Below, piece after piece: positions 8,301 through 14,085 of a stretch of 14,085 nt of DNA. The notes beneath the pieces were generated by a model that ran no database searches, was not told the DNA's origin, and saw nothing but the letters and a program-made list of their open reading frames with translations. Both the position numbers and the translations under genes were made by a program. Each line of letters starts with the position of its first letter. The first letter of the stretch is position 1. Source of the stretch: Flavobacterium sp. (GTDB lineage Bacteria; Bacteroidota; Bacteroidia; Flavobacteriales; Flavobacteriaceae); the NCBI GenBank assembly GCA_030152225.1, contig JASLHL010000232.1, positions 1 to 14,085 on the forward strand, read 5' to 3'.

Positions 8301-11300
8301 ATGTTTACCTTGTACTCCTCCATTGTTGATTTTAACGATGGCTTTGGTCTCTTCATTGCCGAATAGCACATTTTCACCGCCTTCGACAATTAATCCCTCA
8401 GCGCCAAGTAAATCACCTTGCATGGCTGATTTAACTGCTTCTTCAGCAGTCGAAAATACAGCATTACCAGATCCATCAGCCGTTAACACTGCTCCTTTAT
8501 CAATACCAACTGCGTTTATTTTTTCTACAGTAACGGCTTGGTTCTGAATGTGAGTGGTTTCAATCCCATTTTCATTCACCTGTAAACTAAAAGGCTGTAA
8601 TACTGCTTTTGATGCATCACCAATAATAGCCAACGAAGTATCCACCGTTAGTGCTTTTCCATTTACAACGGCAGCCATCGGTTGGTAGACAATGCTTCCA
8701 TCAGCCTGAGCTACAGGAACATGATTCGCTTTATTTTCTCCAGCATATAATTTATCAGCAGTAACTGCTAAGTTTTTAATCTTAGTAGTTGTTACACCTT
8801 GATCTCTTAATGCAATTCCCATTTCAGTTAAGGCGGCAGTTTCACCACCAGTGACTGCGATAGCACTATCTCCTTCTACTTTTTTTCCCTGTGCTGCTAC
8901 AGTGGTATAAATATCATTTTGAACGGTTGATTCATTCAGGATTTCGGTGATATTTTCAATCACACTACCTGCTACATCAATAGTAGCAAGGGGAGTATCC
9001 GTAGCTTGATCATAAAAGACAAACGTACCTGCATCCGTTGTATCAATGCGCAAGGTATTGGCATCAAAGGTTACGCCAGTCCCAATGATTTCTCCAGTGT
9101 TGTTGATATCATTTTCATTAAAATAGGTAAATGTACCGTTATGGTTATTTTGTACAAGGGTTACTTTTTCCTGTGTTTGAACAGTCTCTTCAATAATTTC
9201 ATGCGTGGCATCCACCCATTCCGCCTTGCCTAAATCATTGGTAATCAATAGTTGTTTTGGGTTTCCTCCTTTCATTTGAACAGGAGACACGGCTTCCTCT
9301 GCAATGCTCAATTCTACGGCAGTGAAAACGGCATCTGCCACATTTGCATTGCCATTGACTAGGATTCCATTTCCAGATAATGGCGCTTTAGCAATCTCCA
9401 ACTGTTCTAAAGCTTCTATTTTTTGGTTAATTTGCGTAATCGCTTCTTCCACATTAGTATACCCCACGACCGAATTATCCTCAAAAATAATAGCTTTTGC
9501 ACGGGTATTTACTGTAGCTAAAGCTATATCACTTGCTTTGTCCTTGAAAACGAAAATCCCTGCTTCAGAGGTGTCAATACTCAGCGTATTGGCATTGAAC
9601 TTTACTCCTGTTGCATTGGGTTTTAATGCACCATTGGCTTCTATTTGATCTTCGTTATAGTAGGTAAATGTTCCGTCTTGGTGATCAAGGAGTTGTGTTG
9701 ATTTTTCATTTGCACTAACGATCATTTGTAAAATAGGATCATTTGAATTCATCCATTTTACAGCGCTTGTACCATCTGTTCCCAAGATTTGACTTGGAGC
9801 ATCCCCACTTATTTTGGCCGCCGTGACAGCTCCATTCTTTAATTTGTCTGTAGTAACAGCATTAGCGGCTAATTTAGCGGCTGTAATTCCTCCATTTTTA
9901 ACATCTAGGGTTACATCAGCTAAGGCAGCATGCTCACCTCCTGTCACAGCAATAGCAGCTTCTCCAACGATAGCTTTTCCATTATTGCCAATAACTTGCC
10001 CAAGTGTTTTAAATTCAGCGCCACCTTCTCCATCAGAAGTTAAAACAAAACCGGCAGCTTTATTGCTTCCTATTTTGTCTTCTGTTACGGCTTTCGCCTC
10101 TATTTTTTCATTGGTAATTCCTCCATCAGCCACGCTAATATCCATCGCTTGTAAAACAGCTTTATTCCCTTGAGGTACAGCTATAGATCCATCAGATGAA
10201 GTTACCGCTTGTCCTTGTGTTAAAGCCACTTCTTCTAAGCGCTGAAAAACAGCTTTTCCACTTCCATCTGCGGTTAATACGGCACCTGGAGCAGAAGTTT
10301 GTGCATCAATCTTCGTTGCAGTAACTGTCTGATCCTTAATGTGTTTATTTTCAACCCCTTGATTCGCAATTGCAAGGGTTGTTTCCCTTAGAACCGCTTT
10401 ATTATTAAGTGGAATTGTTATAGAACCATCCGATTTCAGGTCAGCTTCTGCGCCTTCAAAAGCAGTGGTGTTGATTTTTTTATAGGCTACATTTCCTAAT
10501 CCGTCTGCGGTTAATACAGCATTTTCATCTTCTCCTACAGCAGAAATTTTAGCTGTTGTTACAGCTCCATCAGCTAATTTAGCCTCGGTAATTCCCTGAT
10601 CTTTAACTCCTATTTTGGTATCAGCGAGTACGGCAGAAACTCCATTACTCCCTGCTAAGAATTCCAGCTCATTACTCAAGGTTAAATCTTCTCCTGCTTG
10701 TACAATACTCTCTCGATCAACGTAAGTAAACCCTCCATTAGCGTTGGTAACCATAACCATACCCGAAACGGCTCCTGCACTGTTCAATTTTTCGATCTGA
10801 ATGGTTTGATCTTGTAATTCAGCATTGGTAATGCTTCCTTCTTTAATCCCCAGCTTTACATCGTTAAAAAGAGAGTTAACTCCATCTCCATTTTGCAATT
10901 CAATAATACCATCCGTAGTCAAATTACCTGCCGCATCAGTTACGACATCGTCTAATTCTCCCCATTTTATTTCTCGGTTCTCATCAATCACTAGCACGCG
11001 ATTTGCCTGTTCATTTCCTGCAGATAACTTATCTATTGTTAGCGTATTTAAGGCTATTTTATCATTGGTAATTCCTCCATCTTCAATTCCTAATACAACA
11101 TCGGCTAGCACTTTTCCTGTACCATTATCAACAGTTACAATTCCATCAGTTGTAATATTTCCCTTAGCTGTAATAGCCGTAGCTTCCAAAGGTTTATATG
11201 TTACGGTTCCATCTCCATTTGCCATTGCAACAGCGCCTTCTATAGCACCAGTAGCATCTAATTTACTCGGAACAATAGACTGATCATTAATTCCCAAAAC

Positions 11301-14085
11301 TACATCATCCAGTACTTTCCCTATGCCATCACTTACAGAAACAATCCCATCGGTTGTGATATCACCTTTATCCCCAATAACCGCAGGGGTTACGGGCTGA
11401 TAACTAACTGTACCATTTGCATTTACTGTAGCAACATGACCTGCGGTTGCTCCCGTTGCATCTAGCTTTTGAACCTCAATTGTTTTGTTTTTAATATTTT
11501 GATTTCCAATAGTTTCATATCCAATATGCGTACCTGTTATTCCGCCTGAATTAATGGCAATGGTTACCTTTTTTGTGGTATCGCCAAATAGCACATTTTC
11601 ACCTCCTCCAACAATGTTAATTACACCAGCTTCTCCTTCTAAGTCTCCTTGCATGGCAGGTCTAACAACATTTGAAGGTGTTTCAAAAGCTGCCTGGCCT
11701 AATCCATCAGCAGTCAAAACAGCGCCTGGGTCTACCCCTTGTGCATTGATTTTGTCTGTTGTAACGGCACCAGATGCCAGGTGATTGGTTTTTACTCCCT
11801 CTTGCTGGATGTTGACAATGACCTCACTAAGTGCTGCTTTATTTCCACCTGTGATTGCAATGGAATTGTCATTGCTGTGTATTTTTTTTCCTTTTGCTGC
11901 TACTGTAGCAAAAATCTGATTCTGTACTTCTTCTTCAGTAAGGATGGTTGTAATATTTTCAATGACTGTTCCTGCTACATTAATCGTTGCAATGGGATCC
12001 TCTTGTGACAAATCATAAAAGGCATATACACCAGTTGCTTGCCCAGATTGAGGGTCATTGAGTTCCGCTACACGTAACGTATTAGCACTAAATGTCGTTC
12101 CTACTGCAGTTGATTTTCGATCGCCATTGGCATCGTAATCTCCCTCATTAAAGTAGGTAAACGTTCCATCTTTATGATCAATCAATTCTGTAATGGCTTG
12201 ATTTAATGCTAAAAGTTCTTTAATTGGATCATCTGCTAAACTCATCCATTGAGCAACCCCATCTGTAGGTGTTACCAAAAATTGACCTTGTGTTCCCCCT
12301 TGAATTTTTTCTGTTGTTACGGCTTTGGGTGCTAATGCAGTAGTAGAAACCCCAGCCGTTGCAATACTCAACTCCAATGCATGAAGTGCCGCTTTATCTG
12401 CCGTTCCGCCTATTGTAATCGATGTATCTGGTGAAGTAACCGCCTTTCCTTGTGCGGCTACTGCGGTATAAATATCGTTCTGAACAGTAGTATCATTTAA
12501 GATTTCGGTGATATTTTCAATCACACTTCCCGCCACATCAATAACAGCTATTGGGGTTGTTGGATTGGATTTATCGTAAAAAGCATAGGTATTCTCTGCT
12601 GTTTTATCAATGCGCAACGTATTGGCATCAAATTTTACGCCTTGTCCTGTAATAGGATCCCCATCAGCATCAATACCCTTTTCATTATAATAGGTAAAAG
12701 TCCCATCCCCTCCATCAACGAGTAGAGTAATTTTTTCGTTGAAGGCAAAGGCCTCTTGTATTACCTCATCTGTTACATCTACCCAAGCAACTGTACCTGC
12801 TTCATTGGTCACCAATAATTGCTTGTTACCTCCTGGTGCAATCTTAGCCGTTGTTATTCCTGCATTGGCAACAGATAGTTGCATAGCATTCAATACCGCT
12901 TGATCGCCCTGATCTACTTGAATTGACCCATCTGCTGCTGTAGCAGGTTTTCCTTGGGCTGCAACTGTGGTATAAATATCCTGTTGAACGGTTGAATCAT
13001 TTAATATTTCAGTAATATTTTCAATGACTGTTCCTGCAATATCAATAGTAGCTAAAGGCAGTCCCGTTTGTGTAAAGGTACCATCAGTAAAGATATAGGT
13101 CCCCTTTGGTTGTTCTGAAATACTCAATGTATTTGCATCTAGGAGTATCCCTTTCGCTGGAATCGGTGCTCCCGTAGCATCAATACTTTCCTCATTGTAA
13201 TACGAATACGTCCCGTTTCCGTTATTTTCAATGAGCGTAATCACCTCATGTTGTTTCACTACTTCTTGTATAATACTATCCGTAGCTGGCACCCATTGGG
13301 CTTTTCCTTCTTTGGTTACTAAAATATACTGGTCGCTTCCTGGATTAATCTTATCTAAGGTAACCGCTTTATTTTTTAATTTGTACGAGGTTACTGCTTC
13401 ATCTGCTAATTTTGTCTCTGTTACAGCAGCCTCTGCCAAGCTCAATGTAAGTTCCTTTAATACAGCATCATTTACTTGGGACTGCTCATTGATTAAAATT
13501 CCTTCTCCAAGTATGGGTGAAAGCGTCCCCTGTGCTTGCTCTACCTTGGTAATAAGCTGATTGACAACATCCTGAAGATTCTCCCCTGGAATCGACGTTG
13601 AATTATTTTCAAAAATAATAGCTTTAGCACGTGTATTAATTGTCATTAACGGGCTTTGTTGCGATGTTTTTCCGTCGTAAAAGTCGTAAATTCCCTTTCC
13701 TGATGCTCCTTCTCTCTCTTTAATATTTAAGGTATTGGCATCAAATTTTACGCCTTGTCCTGTAATGGGATTTCCATCAGCATCAATACCCTTTTCATTA
13801 TAATAGGTAAATGTACCATCGCCTCCATCTACTAATAAGGTAACTTTTTCATTAAACTCAAAAGCTTCTTGAATAACCTCATCCGATGCATCGACCCATT
13901 TCACCGTGCCATTTTCGTCCGTAACCAACAATTGTTTAGCACCTCCAGGTGCTATCTTTGCTGTGGTAATTCCCGCATTGGCAACGGATAATTGCATGGC
14001 ATTTAATACTGCTTGATCGCCATTGTCCACTTGAATCGATCCATCAGCAGCGGTAGCCGCCTTTCCTTGAGCAGCTACTGCGGTG
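5334..14085 (-). CDS. Giant multi-level repeat protein, probable surface fibre/adhesin (5' end cut by window)
   Basis: The frame is open to the right edge, giving 2,916 visible residues without a start. The GTG at 14028-14030 is internal, because in-frame repeat sequence (TAVAAQGKAATAADGSIQ) continues upstream of it. I recognise no enzyme domain. The protein is built from modules of about 65-75 residues of the type GKA..SIxVxxGxxAxLxxxxLxV..GIxxxKIxxxAVTTDKI..GAVLTADGxGxxxF, interleaved with six larger DGTFTYYNE modules, each followed by NTRAKAIIFE or a VIENITEILN segment. Near the end come 12 uninterrupted decapeptides, a GGGG linker and a compact C-terminal domain. No cysteine was seen. Similar repeats occur, as far as I recall, in uncharacterised Bacteroidota surface proteins and in phage tail fibres. 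A long beta-rich extracellular fibre is the best guess; secretion route and ligand are unknown. A terminator follows the stop, and the lectin gene is the next gene downstream. Confidence 0.85.
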   Translation of the reverse strand, partial: TAVAAQGKAATAADGSIQVDNGDQAVLNAMQLSVANAGITTAKIAPGGAKQLLVTDENGTVKWVDASDEVIQEAFEFNEKVTLLVDGGDGTFTYYNEKGIDADGNPITGQGVKFDANTLNIKEREGASGKGIYDFYDGKTSQQSPLMTINTRAKAIIFENNSTSIPGENLQDVVNQLITKVEQAQGTLSPILGEGILINEQSQVNDAVLKELTLSLAEAAVTETKLADEAVTSYKLKNKAVTLDKINPGSDQYILVTKEGKAQWVPATDSIIQEVVKQHEVITLIENNGNGTYSYYNEESIDATGAPIPAKGILLDANTLSISEQPKGTYIFTDGTFTQTGLPLATIDIAGTVIENITEILNDSTVQQDIYTTVAAQGKPATAADGSIQVDQGDQAVLNAMQLSVANAGITTAKIAPGGNKQLLVTNEAGTVAWVDVTDEVIQEAFAFNEKITLLVDGGDGTFTYYNEKGIDADGDPITGQGVKFDANTLRIDKTAENTYAFYDKSNPTTPIAVIDVAGSVIENITEILNDTTVQNDIYTAVAAQGKAVTSPDTSITIGGTADKAALHALELSIATAGVSTTALAPKAVTTEKIQGGTQGQFLVTPTDGVAQWMSLADDPIKELLALNQAITELIDHKDGTFTYFNEGDYDANGDRKSTAVGTTFSANTLRVAELNDPQSGQATGVYAFYDLSQEDPIATINVAGTVIENITTILTEEEVQNQIFATVAAKGKKIHSNDNSIAITGGNKAALSEVIVNIQQEGVKTNHLASGAVTTDKINAQGVDPGAVLTADGLGQAAFETPSNVVRPAMQGDLEGEAGVINIVGGGENVLFGDTTKKVTIAINSGGITGTHIGYETIGNQNIKNKTIEVQKLDATGATAGHVATVNANGTVSYQPVTPAVIGDKGDITTDGIVSVSDGIGKVLDDVVLGINDQSIVPSKLDATGAIEGAVAMANGDGTVTYKPLEATAITAKGNITTDGIVTVDNGTGKVLADVVLGIEDGGITNDKIALNTLTIDKLSAGNEQANRVLVIDENREIKWGELDDVVTDAAGNLTTDGIIELQNGDGVNSLFNDVKLGIKEGSITNAELQDQTIQIEKLNSAGAVSGMVMVTNANGGFTYVDRESIVQAGEDLTLSNELEFLAGSNGVSAVLADTKIGVKDQGITEAKLADGAVTTAKISAVGEDENAVLTADGLGNVAYKKINTTAFEGAEADLKSDGSITIPLNNKAVLRETTLAIANQGVENKHIKDQTVTATKIDAQTSAPGAVLTADGSGKAVFQRLEEVALTQGQAVTSSDGSIAVPQGNKAVLQAMDISVADGGITNEKIEAKAVTEDKIGSNKAAGFVLTSDGEGGAEFKTLGQVIGNNGKAIVGEAAIAVTGGEHAALADVTLDVKNGGITAAKLAANAVTTDKLKNGAVTAAKISGDAPSQILGTDGTSAVKWMNSNDPILQMIVSANEKSTQLLDHQDGTFTYYNEDQIEANGALKPNATGVKFNANTLSIDTSEAGIFVFKDKASDIALATVNTRAKAIIFEDNSVVGYTNVEEAITQINQKIEALEQLEIAKAPLSGNGILVNGNANVADAVFTAVELSIAEEAVSPVQMKGGNPKQLLITNDLGKAEWVDATHEIIEETVQTQEKVTLVQNNHNGTFTYFNENDINNTGEIIGTGVTFDANTLRIDTTDAGTFVFYDQATDTPLATIDVAGSVIENITEILNESTVQNDIYTTVAAQGKKVEGDSAIAVTGGETAALTEMGIALRDQGVTTTKIKNLAVTADKLYAGENKANHVPVAQADGSIVYQPMAAVVNGKALTVDTSLAIIGDASKAVLQPFSLQVNENGIETTHIQNQAVTVEKINAVGIDKGAVLTADGSGNAVFSTAEEAVKSAMQGDLLGAEGLIVEGGENVLFGNEETKAIVKINNGGVQGKHIGAATIANNHLVDHTIEAAKLNAGTGADNRIAVANATGQVAYQVLSTELFTEKGDITTDGTITVSENGVGKVLADVELGIKDSSIQATKLNANNAPAGAVATVGANGVSVSFEPLSAGQLANKGNITTDEALTVTEDGIGKVLSHVTLGVKNKGITTAKLADGAVTNTQLGEQVITANKLSSEGISAQSVLLSGENGTVVWGELGEIVDLTAGNLTTDNIIQMSGDGERTLLKDVNLSIANNSITKDKLNSATIARDYILVTDGTGGFDYVLKSAVQAGGEDLTLGSGLAFTGDTDGLNAVLAPTTIDIKEGGVGTDKLQNAAVTVEKMNAGQAVANAVLTAQGDGTVSYKLLSNTVFDGQGVDLVADESIVVTADNKALLQEATIAVASSGIDNKHLKALAVTADKISSVVAETNTPNGSILTSDGQGNTQFQSLGVLATTAGKSLTSTDGSLHIPTNKATLQDVTINIAENGVKTKHLMDRNITEAKIGTSNKESGLVLTTDGQGGASFQNVNDAVVANGKALQGGTGITVSGTGANQALLQDATVAISNGGVGSAQLATNSVITAKIADKNVTTSKISSKVGSTNAAPGLALTADGSGGVVFSPVTSSSGDLSGSASIAVTNGIGAVLQDVSVTVKDNGIKTAQLDDNAVTTDKIIAGAVTREKIENDAINNDKVQNASLSGSKLKENTITASKLQAESVTDVKIKDGAVTTNKINNLAVTNIKIANNTITGGKLENGTIQTGKLADGAVTTEKISAGNAQRGHVLTVESNGNVAFKAPTGQSITKKELKGSDVIKVTNGRDAVLEEVTLDINSGSIKGNHLDYGAVDSAELADNAVGNEHIQNESVTSDKISSVDEEEVNTPEGYVLTSDGSGGAAFKPAKGGGGASFFYSPSFVVDIIPGSRGEENVYMIYKNQFTNAISSRSSASLDIYDADELDYFIVYYDDDVFEDVSINESGVLTYKVQRYAQVTARSYFNVVMKLRED
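5337..5633 (-). other. C-terminal domain of the giant repeat protein
   Basis: The last 99 residues are unlike the repeats. They follow a GGGG linker (5634-5645), start with ASFFYSPSFVVDI, and are rich in aromatic and acidic residues (LDIYDADELDYFIVYYDDDVF, in two pieces around 5456-5517), then SINESGVLTYKV and SYFNVVMKL just before the stop. From memory, a closely similar ending (xxYYxxxYDxDVFxNVSIxxxGVLTYxV) closes many large flavobacterial repeat proteins. That suggests a conserved anchoring, export or tip domain. It does not look like the common type A sorting tail of the type IX system. Confidence 0.6.
6018..6377 (-). repeat. Twelve in-frame decapeptide (30-nt) repeats
   Basis: Exactly 360 bases encode 12 consecutive 10-residue units without any insertion, from GIKTAQLDDN (6348-6377) to AVTTEKISAG (6018-6047). 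Consensus: [AST]-[VIL]-T-x-x-K-[ILV]-x-x-[GN]. The units are well diverged in DNA, so this is an old array kept by selection on the protein. A further four units of the same kind (SIKGNHLDYG to SVTSDKISSV) lie closer to the C-terminus, around 5730-5850. The regular period suggests a solenoid or fibrous fold; this is inference. Confidence 0.9.
6735..9671 (-). repeat. Super-repeat copy II within the giant gene
   Basis: Colinear with copy I (9978-12701). Matching landmarks, in protein order, are TFTYYNE (9651-9671), TYFNE (9114), MQGDL (M codon 8421-8423), GDITTDG, GNITTDE, AGNLTTDN, EDLTL (7450-7463), FDGQGVDL (F codon 7227-7229) and GKAL (G codon 6735-6737). It differs from copy I by one additional module of 67 residues ahead of MQGDL and a net 4-residue indel near the end. 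Boundaries are the outermost landmarks checked, so the true repeat may extend a little further. Confidence 0.85.
9978..12701 (-). repeat. Super-repeat copy I within the giant gene
   Basis: Landmarks are TFTYYNE (12681-12701), TYFNE (12144), MQGDL (M codon 11652-11654), GDITTDG, GNITTDG, AGNLTTDG, EDLTL (10681-10694), FEGAEADL (F codon 10458-10460) and GKAI (G codon 9978-9980). Each has a counterpart in the same order in copy II. The offsets are 3030 bases for the first two, exactly 3231 for MQGDL, EDLTL and FEG, and 3243 for GKA. Protein identity between the copies is moderate by eye (roughly half), so the duplication is old. Confidence 0.85.
12615..12972 (-). repeat. Near-identical 119-residue segment, downstream copy
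   Basis: Pairs with 13728-14085 at an exact distance of 1113 bases (371 codons) with no indel in the 358 bases compared. Of 119 aligned residues 107 are identical (from TTVAAQGKP to FDANTL), while many third codon positions differ. This is the best-preserved duplication in the window. Confidence 0.9.
13728..14085 (-). repeat. Near-identical 119-residue segment, upstream copy (cut by window edge)
   Basis: Upstream partner of 12615-12972. It reaches the window edge, so the conserved block may continue outside. It covers the end of a VAAQGK segment, one ITTAKIAPGG module and the module around TFTYYNEKGIDADG. Confidence 0.9.

Noticed and set aside
5544..13560. Many + strand open frames of 60-150 codons opposite the giant gene
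   Set aside because: They are antisense shadows. Their apparent similarity to each other comes from the repeats on the other strand, and their compositions (S, P, V and T rich) match reversed coding DNA.
14028..14030. GTG as the start codon of the giant gene
   Set aside because: The frame continues upstream to the window edge with repeat sequence matching 12915-12972, so this GTG encodes an internal valine.
5334..14085. Phage tail fibre within a prophage
   Set aside because: The repeats are reminiscent of tail fibres, but no phage structural, lysis or integrase gene is present in the window and the visible neighbours look chromosomal. Sequence beyond the right edge could change this.

Overview
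The window looks like chromosomal DNA from a flavobacterium (Bacteroidota; Myroides or a close relative is my best guess from memory of these families). The reasons are AT-rich intergenic DNA, start codons without clear Shine-Dalgarno sequences, a promoter candidate of the Bacteroidota type (TTG, 19 bp, TAnnTTTG-like), and a giant repeat protein and a secreted legume-lectin-like protein of kinds common in that group. No tRNA, rRNA, CRISPR array, transposase or phage gene was found, and no stretch over 300 bases lacks a gene.

Left part (1-3547): the 3' end of an ECF-type sigma factor gene is followed 4 bases later by a small unknown gene (443-658), both on the + strand. A perfect 15-bp hairpin (700-730) then separates them from everything else, which is all on the - strand. 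Reading leftwards, an AraC-family regulator (3547-2672) precedes a Tet-family MFS efflux pump (2563-1340), probably a regulator and its target, followed by a small four-helix membrane protein (1208-792).

Right part (3669-14085): a secreted L-type-lectin-like protein (5237-3669) lies just downstream of a giant gene that fills 5334-14085 and runs off the right edge. The 2,916 visible residues of the giant are almost entirely repeats, ending in a glycine linker and a compact C-terminal domain. The repeats are nested at four levels: decapeptides of the AVTTDKI type, modules of about 65-75 residues, a 371-residue period with about 90% identical segments, and a colinear super-repeat of about 1,010-1,080 residues present twice. 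This nested architecture is the most striking content of the window. The best guess is a very long, cysteine-free, cell-surface or secreted fibre (adhesin-like). The lectin gene has its own promoter candidate directly after the giant gene's terminator, so the two may be separately transcribed but functionally paired surface proteins.
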